In this document: piece after piece, positions 1 through 11,200 of the stretch | Layout of the letters: every line of letters begins with the position of its first letter | Numbering within the stretch: position 1 is the stretch's first letter | Assembly (NCBI RefSeq): GCF_963678635.1 | Contig: NC_087071.1 | Coordinates: 35,391,680 to 35,455,679, forward strand | DNA length: 64,000 nt | From: Symsagittifera roscoffensis | Lineage: Eukaryota > Xenacoelomorpha > Acoela > Convolutidae | Reading direction: 5' to 3' | Translations under genes and position numbers: made by a program | The notes under the pieces: model-generated | Seen by the model: the letters and a program-made list of their open reading frames with translations, nothing else | Database searches by the model: none | Told to the model about the DNA's origin: nothing

Positions 1-297
1 TCTAAAGTCAATTGTGAATGAAACTTCATAATAAGATTTTTCGGCTTAGTTCAGATTCAAATTGAATATTCTGCCTTCCATAGTCTCTTCGAGTGCATCA
101 ATCCCTATTGAAGTAGAAGAAACGTTTCTGGTGATCTACAATGAGTGTGGCCAGTCAATGAGAGAGGAGTCTAAGAGCATACGGACTAATAAAAAAGCAA
201 TTAATAGAGTCTTCAGTACTACCTAGGAAATAAAGAATTTATACATAAGTTAGGCACATTCATCAAGTTTTTTCAGTAGAACTTAAAAACAAAACTT

Positions 298-913
298 CCC
301 GGGTTGACCTCCATGCACCGAAAATGCTTATCATACAATTCCATACATCAAGTTTGTGGAAAAATTCTTGTCATACAATTTTCATACAATTTCTAAAAAC
401 GGTTGAAAAAAGATGTTAACTTATTTCTGTGGCTGTTTGATTCTAAAAAAGTAATTTTGAAAATTTGGCCCAAAAATTTTTTTGAATTTTTTTCAACCGC
501 AGATTGAATTTCGTGCGCAAACAAACATTTTTCGAAAAAAAATTTTGCATGCGAAGCGAAATTTAATTTTTTGTGTGCATAACGTAATCCTGGATACGAT
601 AATATTTGCTTTTATTTTCTTTTGACTTCACTTTTTGTAAATGCAAAGACCGTCCAACCTTTGCTTTGAGTAACCACGGTCTTGGTTACTTGTGTTCGGT
701 TGCAAACACAACCGAAATTTTTTCAGCAAATAAATTTAGAAAGAAGAAATCAAACTTTTTGATTTATGGAAAACCACCTATCATACAATTTTCATATATG
801 GAAAAAGGTTTATCATAGAGATTTCATACAATTTTCTGTACGTATGGAAATGTATGACAAGAAGTTTCTCATATATGGAAATTGTATGATAAGAAGTTTC
901 GGTCATCCCGGGT
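298..913. repeat. Foldback/MITE-like element 1
   Basis: Sequence at about 298-400 reappears as its reverse complement at about 815-913. Shared blocks include cccggg, a short ccgaaa block, and cttatcatacaatt-ccata repeated with spacing variations. The interior (400-810) is AT-rich and has no convincing gene. No transposase frame is present, so this would be a non-autonomous inverted-repeat element. Exact ends and a target duplication could not be fixed because the terminal cccggg is itself palindromic. Confidence 0.5.
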
Positions 914-1380
914 TGATTAGATTTATCAATTCACTTCTTTGATATAATTGACGATTCAATTACTTGCTTCATCGATTAGCCCGTATAAATCAATATTTGT
1001 CTACTTTTCTGCTCTTTTATCCTTTCTGCTCTTACAATTCCTTTAAAACAGTTTTTGCTTTTAAGACAGTGCGTTTAATAAACAAACACAGCAGAAGCAG
1101 AGCCCCGAAATATTAGAAAGTTAATAGCCGAAAGTTGCAATTTTATTCATTACAGCAGTTGCTTGTTGTCGTTCGATTTGAGGGCAAGCACGTTCTGAAC
1201 CAACTTTTTGCTTGCTTCCCAATGGGGGGTATATTCATGATGGAGGCTCGAATGGAAGAATTGAACTTTTAACCAATCAAAATCGTTAGACGTTCCGATT
1301 TAACTGTTCCAATAAAAGTATATCATGTTTTAATAAAAGTAACTGGATTCCAGAGACCTAACACACCTATCCAGTGCACA

Positions 1381-2207
1381 CCGGCACCGAGCGCCCATGG
1401 ATCATAATTGATTATATTGTCATAAAATGGTCAGTATCTATAAAATGACAAAATAATCGATTATAATCCATTAAAAATTGATTATAATCCTAATATTTTT
1501 ATGCCAATAAAGTCCATTATAATCTCGTTTACAATTTTGTTCAAAGTTATCTCATTACATGTTTAGTGCAGTTGCGACGTATTACGTTTTATGAAATGTT
1601 ACATTTCAGAAGGAAATTTAAATACATATTTTTTGTCTTTACTTTTCTAATTCATCGCAGTTTAACACTTCATTCTACTGTTTTTTTTAACACAACCCAC
1701 TCCCCCCCCCATTCCCTCAGATTACCAGTTAACCCCCCCCCCCCCTCCCCGGTTTATTTACCATCCCCCTTCTCCGGTTTATTAAACCCCCCCCCCACCC
1801 GTTTATTAAACCCCCCTCCCGGTTTATTTACCCATTTACCCATCCCCCAGGTTATGCCCCCCAGTTTACACCCCCCAGCTTACCCCCACTTTACTCTACC
1901 CCTTTAGCTGTGGGGAGGGGCGGGGGTAAAAAGCTTGAGGGGCGAGAGGATGAGGTTGAGACATGGCATTTATTTTGCAAATTTCTCGCAAAATTTGCAA
2001 AATAATTGAAAATAGTTCTTAAAATGAAATGGATTATAATCGATTATAATGGATTATAATGGATTTTTATTTCAAAAATAATCGATTATAATGGCAATAT
2101 AATCGATTTCGTGGTCTGAATTTTATATCTGTAATGGATTATAATAGATTATTTTTGTCTCGGAAATCCATTATAATCGATTAAAATCCATGGGCGCACG
2201 GTGCGGG
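1381..2207. repeat. Terminal-inverted-repeat element 2 with ATTATAATCGATT motifs
   Basis: The left end (ggcaccgagcgcccatggat, then cataattgattata) matches the reverse complement of the right end (ccgtgcgcccatgg then attttaatcgattataat). Both subterminal regions are packed with copies of attataatcgattataat-like palindromic words. The core holds a C-rich tract. There is no coding capacity. It is best read as a non-autonomous inverted-repeat transposon or foldback element; family not recognised. Confidence 0.6.
1680..1910 (+). repeat. C-rich degenerate minisatellite
   Basis: This is a strongly strand-asymmetric tract: runs of 5-13 C alternate with ggtttatt(a/t)aa and ggtttatttacc spacers. The complementary strand has many closely spaced G-runs and so has obvious G-quadruplex potential. 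It sits in the core of inverted-repeat element 2. The open frame across it is a by-product of the composition. Confidence 0.7.
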
Positions 2208-2299
2208 CAGTTTGGCTTCGCAACGGGCTAATCAACGTTTGCATGAAACCAAAATCTTTATTAACAGAAAATGAAATATAGTGGTGCAGCAAAGTTTTC

Positions 2300-2660
2300 C
2301 TGTTCAAGTTGTGTTGATGATCAAAATTTTTTTGTTCCAACTTTTGTGACGAAAGTGACGGAATATTTCTGCTCGGGATGTTTTTTTTTTTAGACAAAAT
2401 TTGACTTTTTAACTAGCTTTTTTTCGACGGAATTTTTTGTATCATTCAAAAGATTTTGTTGTTCTGAGCTTAGAATTAAAAAAAATTCACCTGTGTTTTT
2501 TTCCGGAAATTTATGGGGGTTCAGAGATTGCATAACATTTGCGCTACTAACACGTCTGCAAAAATTTAATCCGTCTCACAAAATGTTCCGAATTGGTTGA
2601 AAGAAGCTTATTTGCCATTATTGATTTGATAATAAAAACGATATCTATTACTTCCGATTA
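2300..2660 (+). repeat. Dispersed repeat, copy A
   Basis: This stretch is homologous, in inverted orientation, to 23450-23765. Shared words include gacgaaagt(g/a)acggaatatt, tgctcggg(a/g)tgt and gactttttaactagc. The two copies flank the large retroelement about 21 kb apart and are clearly diverged. No coding sequence is seen. Confidence 0.65.
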
Positions 2661-3174
2661 ATTTATTTTAATTTTAATTTTTAGGTTTTTTTAATTTTCC
2701 TAAAAATTTTTCAATACCCGACTTCGATTTCGCAAAATTTGGAAAAATGTTTCTCTTGTGCTCTAATTGGTCAAAATTAAATTTGATGGCCTGGTTTTAC
2801 TCTTTTTTTTCAGTTTTCCAAAACTCAATTTTGAATGGCTGAAATACAGTGAAAACAAATTTCCAACATTCCTTTCCACCATCATGAGAGACTCCGCTGC
2901 CTAATTCCTTCAATTAAACTTGAAAGTTTGAGGACATGAAATTGTATCGGCTAGCAAACAAATCTAAAAAAAAACCTTATAAAAAATTTAAATACAAAAA
3001 TTAGGCACAAAAAATTACGAAAATCGCAGTAATTTCACATTTCACAATTTGCGCGAAAATCCCTGTTCGATTCAACCGCTACAGGTCGAGTGTTACTGGT
3101 CTTGTGATGGCTTGAACCGAACACTGAATACCGCGCAAACTGTTAGATGTGTAAAAAAAACTATGATATAAGTA
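2661..3174. other. AT-rich DNA without a gene
   Basis: Left flank of the large retroelement. It has homopolymer-rich AT sequence and no open frame, repeat or splice signal that I can support. The last bases before the LTR (gatataagta) do not recur after the 3' LTR, so no target-site duplication is visible. Confidence 0.6.
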
Positions 3175-3523
3175 AGTATTTAATATTAACCAATCATGAT
3201 CCATCTAACTAACAACCCACTTATTTGTAAGTGCTGAAGTTACTTGTAATTTCAGCACCAGAGAGATTTGAATTTAACTTAGAAATTAGTTGGACTCTCC
3301 CGAGCACTTCAGCAGCCGCAATAAACCAGTATACCCTAGATCTATTGAGCCTAGCAGAGACTAGTTAAACAACCTGAGACTAGATAGTATAAGAGTAAGA
3401 TTAGGATCGGTATTAGACTAAGAAGTTGCACGAATCTATCCGGCCGAAAATAAGATAGCGTGACGAGCAGACGGTGTACCCTATCCGAAATTACTCTATG
3501 AGTTACACCTCGGTCCTAACTCA
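3175..3523 (+). repeat. 5' LTR (possibly lacking U3)
   Basis: The 347-bp block starting agtatttaatatt and ending ggtcctaact, plus a shared CA, is repeated at 21604-21952. I saw no differences by eye. An AATAAA at 3320-3325 could serve as the polyadenylation signal. The block begins with AGT and ends in ACT(CA), and there is no 4-6 bp duplication around the element. In the 3' copy a TATA-like box and a purine tract lie upstream of the shared block. The 5' copy may therefore start near R and lack U3. Confidence 0.85.
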
Positions 3524-3525
3524 TC

Positions 3526-3542
3526 TGGTGCGACCATAAGTC
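3526..3542 (+). other. Putative primer binding site
   Basis: Two bases after the LTR end CA comes TGGTGCGACCATAAGTC. It begins with the TGG expected to pair with a tRNA 3' CCA end, at the position where Ty3/gypsy elements carry their minus-strand primer site. I did not identify the matching tRNA. Confidence 0.65.
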
Positions 3543-3611
3543 TCGAACAAGACCTTACTAGATTAGAATTAACCAAAAATAGATTAGAAATTAGACAAAA
3601 ACATTTACAAA

Positions 3612-3845
3612 ATGTTATACGACAATAATTTAATTGAAATGTCTCTCCGACTCAATAGATCAGAGCCAATATTCCGAACCATAATAGAACTACCCGGAAT
3701 TGGAAGAAGACATCGAACCAAAGACGACATACGACAAAGTAGAAACTTGCCGTATAGTTATATGATAGTTCGGCAAAAGCCAGAACAAACTTTTATATTT
3801 CGAATACTACTTGCAATGAATTTAGATTTCCATTTGCAAACATAA
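3612..3845 (+). CDS. Small leader ORF, 77 codons, unknown
   Basis: An ATG frame opens about 90 bases after the LTR and closes at TAA 3843-3845. The product is mixed charged and hydrophobic, with no motif I recognise. It could be an upstream ORF, or a first coding exon that supplies an AUG to one of the start-less frames downstream. No convincing splice donor is seen inside it. In an A-rich leader a frame of this length can be chance. Confidence 0.3.
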   Translation: MLYDNNLIEMSLRLNRSEPIFRTIIELPGIGRRHRTKDDIRQSRNLPYSYMIVRQKPEQTFIFRILLAMNLDFHLQT

Positions 3846-4746
3846 AACCTTGAAGTTAATCTTCAAAATCATTTCAGGCGCTAAACAAAATTAATATTAT
3901 ACAATAACGATTGATAAAAAGATCTAAGATCGTTTTCCTAAAACTCTGCAGTATTATACAAAACATGTTTGAAAAATATTTATTGGAAAATAAAAATAAA
4001 AATTAGTAGCATGACAATAAATGGTTAGTAATCATAAATCATCTTGTTGTTCCAGCTTCATCACCTAAAACATAACAGCAATCATCAACTCACTAATATG
4101 ATCAAAACACTAAATCTTTCCTTTACACACATCTAAAATTTTATTAAAACTTAAAGTCACTTAATTTTAAAACCAGATCATCAAGGCTTATCCTTGGATC
4201 TTAAATCATTTTCTATTTAATTAAATTTCAAATTTGATCATCAAGGCTTATCCTTGGATCAAACAGAACAACTTTGTTCTCCCCCACCCACTTAATTAGT
4301 GTCTAACGACCTCAAACGTCGATTCACTACCCAACCCTTTCTAAAGACCCAAGACTAATAGAAATTTTTAAACAAAACTAATCATTCAAATTAGGATAAA
4401 CAGTGAAGAACTTCGGTTAATCATCCTTCACTTGACCCCCCCTCTTACCAGACCCAGGATAAATCTTAGACTTAGTAAGTTTAAAATAGTATCTAACGAA
4501 CTACTCGCGTTCTAATTATACCTGAACCTTGTGGATCGATTTACTATTCTCCAACCCTTGAACACAATCACTACCCCTAAGTAAGATTAAGTAAGTTAAC
4601 ACCTTAGCTTATACTAGTCACGAGAAAGTAAAAATCATTCTTCGGAATAGATATACTTTTCTCTCCAACCCTGAACAAATAGACCCAGGTTAAGCTAACC
4701 AAAAAATCGTAAGAAGTAACAGTTTAGGAAAATAGAAATCATTTAA
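3846..4746 (+). other. Retroelement leader with repeated hairpin motif
   Basis: This is leader RNA between the LTR and the first large frame. An identical 25-base block beginning gatcatcaaggcttatcctt sits at 4176-4200 and 4236-4260. Each block can fold through atcaagg/ccttggat. Further degenerate repeats with ccaaccct, gacccagg and tctaacga words follow at about 4270-4700. Retroelement leaders carry packaging and dimerisation signals, so a repeated stem-loop here is a reasonable candidate. The function is inferred. Confidence 0.5.
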
Positions 4747-5244
4747 CAACCTTTTGCATCCGTCATCCTAAACCTTAAGTCATTTAAAAACCTAGGAAAT
4801 AAACAAACAATCATTTTACACAATTGTGAAATAGATAACAAAAAATACGACCTTGTAATCACACCTCATACACAAACAGTTGGATACATTCGAACAAAAC
4901 GACAAACACTAAAGAGAAAAATAATAACTAAACAAAGACAAATAACACGAAGAAGATTTTCAAAAAATCGAAACGCATTTTCAGAATCAGAAACCAACAG
5001 TTTAGACGAACTTTACAAACTAAAAGAATCAATAGATAAAAATTACCCACAACACGATCAATTATATTTTTCTGACTCAGAAACAACTTCAAATTCATCA
5101 CAAAGAGGAAAAAGAAGAATAAAAAAACAGTACAAACACAAACCAGTACATTTATACAATTGGAATCAACCAATTCGACACATTAATAATTACATATTAA
5201 CAGTCATCGAACGAAAAAATGAGTTCAACGCACACCCCAGGTGA
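4747..5244 (+). CDS. Start-less basic ORF upstream of gag, 165 codons
   Basis: An open frame runs from just after TAA 4744-4746 to TGA 5242-5244 and contains no ATG. It overlaps the gag start by 26 bases in another frame. The predicted product has two lysine/arginine-rich stretches (around 4897-4970 and 5104-5150) and acidic serine segments (SESE, SDSE). It ends with a Tyr/Trp/Asn-rich part. Its codon texture resembles gag more than noncoding DNA. Possible expression routes are splicing to an upstream AUG exon, or non-AUG initiation. The basic patches would suit an RNA-binding accessory protein, but no homology is recognised. A chance open frame cannot be excluded. Confidence 0.4.
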   Translation, partial: QPFASVILNLKSFKNLGNKQTIILHNCEIDNKKYDLVITPHTQTVGYIRTKRQTLKRKIITKQRQITRRRFSKNRNAFSESETNSLDELYKLKESIDKNYPQHDQLYFSDSETTSNSSQRGKRRIKKQYKHKPVHLYNWNQPIRHINNYILTVIERKNEFNAHPR

Positions 5245-8200
5245 CGAAACTCCAGATGATGATGAAATCTTTCCTTTTATAGTAGACGCAGATACTGATA
5301 GAGGACAACATATATTTTGTCAAAATTTACTCGTAAATTTATTTGAACCCGGAATCAGTCCATGTAAAACAGAGTTCCCCGATGTAAAAATCAAAAGACA
5401 AATCATAGATCACTATCTAAAAGATATATGCAACATAACACAGCAGTATGGAATCTACTCTATAGAATTCACTTCCCCAAACCATAATAATAGAACATAT
5501 ACTATTCAAACAGACGATCTTGATTTAGAATTTTCAAAAGTTTTTTCAGAATATATAAAAAGCATCCAATACCATAACTCACAAAGAGCAAACTCCATTT
5601 TCACCAATGAAGTTTTCGCAATAATATATAGTTATATTTCGATATTAGAAAATGAACTCCCACTAACAAATGTCTCACCGACAGAAACATCCAAACATTT
5701 GAAAGTACGACATGAAATCACACTACTCTCTAGTTATTTAAACATCATTAAAGAAAATTTCACGAAAGACGACGTTTCACAACATACCAAACACGATTTA
5801 CAAAAAATTTTGGCATGGTTCATAATAGATTATTTCACACACAATATTGATTTAATTGCACAAGCAAGAAAAAATTTTAGACCCCAAAATTCGAACGATG
5901 ATACCGCTATCACAGAACAATCAGATTATGTTTGGGACCCCGAATGGTCTCATCCCGCATTTATAAGCTTTCCACAATCAATCTCAAGTCAAGCAATAGG
6001 TACAATATCTTACATAAGAGATTACGTAAGAGTAATACCATTAACAATTGATGCAACACCATTAAACTATAATACATTTTTACCCGATACACAAAATAAT
6101 AGTTTAAACTCTACAGTCATACACAACGAAAACCTCAATGGAACTAGGAATCTTACTCAACAAGATATCCAGACACCATCACACTTCATAAATGAAGAAA
6201 TTGTATACACAACAACTACACAACAAAGTATTTCACCAATACGCCCAAATTTAACAACACCAAGAAATACAAATCCTTCACAAACACAGGTAACCTTACA
6301 ATCAACCGTTAAACCTTCGGTTGCTCCTAAATATTCACATATGGATTACCAAACATACAGACCCATGACAATACCATCAAAAACACGTAAAACATTCACT
6401 AGAAACAACTTTGCAGACCATAATTATAATTATACACATCCATCAAAAACAAATTATCAACCACAAAGGAATTTTAATCAATATACAAAACCTCGAAACT
6501 GGGATAACCCAACGGCCCAATATAATTCCAAAAATTTTCAACCAAATCCTCCACAGGATCGCAGTGAAAATTACCCATTTTTTCAACAAAATAAAAATAA
6601 AAAACAAACATCTTATCAAATGGATTATTTATCCTCAGATGATGATTTCTTACAACCAGATATATTTGCACAAAATACTCAAGAATATCGTAGACAAGGA
6701 ATACAGAAAACACGTACAAATCATAGAAATTTTTCTCCACAACCGATAGATGCACAACATCAACAACCAATTCAACAACAAAATCCAATTAATACACAAA
6801 CTTTTCAACCAATTCAACAACAAAATCCAATGACTGCACACTCGTATCAACCATCACAAATGCAAAATGAAATACCACTCCCATATTATCTTCAACAACA
6901 TGAAATAACAAGAAACCAACTTTCAAATTTTTCTCAAATGCCAAATGCAGCAGAATCATTACAAATGACAATGAATCCATACCTTATGGGTGGATCATCG
7001 ATAACATCAAATAAACCTTTAATGGTCTTCACAGGAACAGACCCTGAATACTCTGTAGAAGATTACTTAAATGCAGTAACAGCAAATTTGATTTTAAACA
7101 TAGGACCTGAACCAATTAACACGCCACTACATCAAAATTGGATACATCGACGCACAGCGTTGATACAAACAACCTTAGATGGCGCAGCCCAAAAATGGTT
7201 TTCAGTACTACCTCTAGAAATAAAATCAAACTGGAAAAGATTTACACAAGAATTTTCAAAAATGTTTGACTCCGAAAGAAACAAACAACAACAAAGAGTT
7301 TTATGTAATGAAATTCGCAGATTACCAAACGAAACCATCAAGCAAATAGCAGTACGAATCGAAACACTAGTTCGAAAAGCATATTCACTAAATACACATG
7401 ACTATAAAAACACAAAGATGACAGAAATCTTAATGATGACCTTAACACCACAATTAAGGAAAATAGCAATAAAAAAGAGAGCATCCCATCCTTCTTCAAT
7501 TCGAGAACCCGATTTAGATTTTCGAAAACTAGTAGACAAATTAGAACAAGCAGAAATCACGATGAAACTAGAAGAAACGGAAAATCTGAAATTACAATAC
7601 GTTAACAAAATCGAAACGACTTCCACTAATATTAATAATATACAGGAATCAGAAACAGACCTCGTTGAAAAAATAACTGAAATACTCAATATTTACGAAA
7701 AAAACCCGAACTTTAAAGGCAAACCATCTTTCAAAAAATGGTGTAATTATTGCCGCCGATACGGACATAGTATTTCCGAATGTAGACAAAAACAGCAAGA
7801 TAGTCAAAATAAACCTCAAAAATACAAAGAACCAAATAAATCATTCTATCAATACATGAAAAAAGATCAAAATCTACCGAACAAAACAGTTCACAGCAAC
7901 AACAGTTCAGGAAAACCACTCCCGAACAATACAAATTATACAAGAAATCAATCACCATATAACTCAAGTTATAGAGGAAGATCACCAGAACGAAGAAACA
8001 CGTATAATCCATCACAAAATCACTACAATAGACCAAATAGTAGAAATAACTACTCCAGATCAAATTCAAATACACAACGATTTGTTTCTAGATCTAATTC
8101 CCAATCAAGAAATAACTACTATCCAAACAACCAATCACGAAATTCATCGTACAATAGGAATAGAAACTACTCCTATAATCGAAATAGAAGTTATTCAAAC

Positions 8201-11200
8201 AACCGAAACCAGAATTACCCGAACAATCGATCAAGGAATAACTCATATAATAGATCGAACTATAACAGACCAAACAATAATTACCAAAACAGATCGCGAA
8301 ATAATTCACAAAATCGACACCCAAGTTATAGAAATAATTCCCAATCACCACATAGGAATAATAATAACTATAATAATTCTAATAATCGTCACAGAAGCAG
8401 TACACCTAAACATCAAAGACAAATCAATCAAGTACAAGCTAACCCAGAAACAACATCAGACCCTCCAGGTATTGATGACACAGTAACTGATACGTTACAA
8501 CTCAATCAAATAAACTGTACATCATCAGATTCAGAAAGTGATACTGAAAACACTCTTGCTATCAATATGATAAAAGTCGAAAATGACTATGAATCTGTCA
8601 TATATGAACAACCCTTTCCATCACATATATATGAAAATCAATCAGAATTTCTCCAAAATAATTACACTACACCCATAAATTCCACACCAACGACGCAAGA
8701 AACAAATGAGATAAACACTACAAATCAAACCAATAAAAATACCAAAACAAAATGCTTGAATACAAACCACATTTATCAAAATATACAAAAAGAACAACCC
8801 AAAGAAAAAATTTGGACAATACCATTTCTCTTAGAAAGCCCAAGAAATAAAGAATTTCAACCACCAGACCTTGAAATAGATTTTTTAATTGATTCAGGAG
8901 CAGAATCAAACATAATAAACATTCCCACATGGAATGAAATAAAAACTTTACATCCAAAGCTAACACCTCTCGAAACCTCCAGTAAGTTAGCAACAGCACA
9001 AGGATCAACATTGATAAACTACGGAAAAATCCAATTATTTCTCCTCCCTACCAGAACAATGGAGCAAAGCAAAATTTTAAATAAACCATTTAAACAAATA
9101 TTTCATATCACTGATATTAAATATAATATCATTGGAATACCATTTATTTCAAAGTATATACCAACAATTAACATACTAAATAGTAAAATATTAATCAAAG
9201 ATAAATATACAAAAACAAAAGAAACATCCTTAACATTTTTTCAAAGATTAAATAAACAACCACCATTCTTTTCAAAATTTTATCCGATATTTAACCAACA
9301 AAGAAAACACCTGAAACCACTATCAGGAAACATCTATAATTTTTCAATCAAACAAGTTCACCAATATGATAAAGAACAAAACAAACAAAAATTTTATATG
9401 TCAGATTTTGAATTCAAACCTATTCATAAATTTTTCAAAATCACAATCTCTTCAATAAAATATTTGAAAAATTCGAATTCCGATATCATTTCCTTACATG
9501 TCTATAATAATACACCTTACCAAGTAACATTACCTTTAGGACTTGTAGGATATTGTGAAACCAACGCTACAATATCACCAATACACGAAAAAGCCTATCG
9601 CGTAAATAATATACTCCAATTACTAGATATTTGCCAATCTACAATTCTTAATGAAGAATTATCTATAAATAATATAATAAGTAACGAAAACAGAAATACG
9701 GATTATTTCACAAAAACTCCATATTTCAAACCTACATTCAACATAAGTAACTACACAGCAGACCAACAGAAATTTTTAACAATGTTTAATTTCCAACATT
9801 CACAAATAACACAAGACGAATTCGAAAAATTAGCCAAACAGCTAATTAAATATTCATCAGTCTATGCAACATCAAAATTCGATGTTGGCAAAATTAGTTC
9901 ATCACTACATCTCCCATTAAAACCAGACGCAGTTTTCAAAAAACAGAGAGCAAGTAAAGTACCAATTCATTTACATGATAAAGTAAACAGATTACTCGAT
10001 ATTTTAGAACAATACAACATTATATCACCAGTTAATAAAGAAGAACAACCAAAAAGCAACACATTCATCAACCCCGTTATCATTCTAGCTAAAGGAGAAT
10101 CATTAAAAATCGTTCTCGACGCTAGATACCTCAATTCACTCATAGATGAATCAAAATGTAATTGGCCCATTGAACCAATACAAGTTATTTTAACAAAAAT
10201 AAACGGCAAATACTTTACAACCGCCGATATGAATAGTGCATACAATCAAATGCCACTAGATGAACAATCACGACGTTTAACACAATTTGTTATCGGAAAC
10301 CAACAATATGAATTCAACCGCTTATTCTATGGAATATCCATAGGACCAGCAGCATTTTCAGCTTTTATGAGCAAAATTTTTAGACCACTGATACTCAAGA
10401 AAAACGCAATCACCTATTTAGACGATGTTTTTATGCAATCACAAACAAAAGACGAAATGTTCAACGTTTTAGAAAAATATCACCAAATACTTCAGAACGA
10501 AAATCTGAAGGCCGCCCCCGATAAATCACACTTCTTTTTGACAAGAGTTAAATTCTTAGGACATAACATAGAAAGAAAAACAATCACTCCACTGAAATCA
10601 CGCATTGACGCTATTCAAAAACTTCAACCACCAACAAATAAAAAGAAAATCCAAGAATTCCTTGGAATGTTAAACTTTTTAAGTAAATATGTTTATAAAA
10701 TGCAATTATATCTACGACCATTTTATAACATCCTTAGACAACAAAATAATTTTGAATGGAATACAGAACATCAAGCACGATTCGAAGAAATAAAGAAACT
10801 TTTAACTGAACAAATTTCAAATACAATTCCAGACCCTGATCAACCATTTTATGCAATGTGCGATGCTTCGAACTTTGGCATCGGCGCAGCATTATTACAA
10901 TCACATAATGGTACAAACAAAATGAACCTTATATCAGCAAACTCCCGATTATTCACTCAAGCAGAGCTACGACTCTCAACCCTAATGAGAGAATGTACAG
11001 CCATAATCTATACACTTACAGAATATGAATTTCTGATACTTGGATCAAAACATCCCACAGTTTTATTCACAGACCACAAACCAATCATCTTTCTTTTCAC
11101 ACAGAAATCTAACCCAAACCACCGAGTTTACAGATTTCAACTAATTCTAATGAAGTTTCCAAACTTACATATAGTTTGGACTGCAGGAAAAAATCTTGCA

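Noticed and set aside
606-818. 70-codon frame inside the first foldback element
   Set aside because: Begins at TTG, lies in an AT-rich transposon interior and has no coding texture.
1566-1907. 113-codon Pro/Leu-rich frame
   Set aside because: Produced by the C-rich minisatellite; composition artefact.
3175-3523. Four-base target duplication around the large element
   Set aside because: The flanks (agta before, aaat or caaa after) do not match under either LTR boundary.
6411-6749. Alternative frames inside gag-pol on both strands
   Set aside because: Shadows of the intact 2736-codon frame caused by A-rich composition and low stop density.
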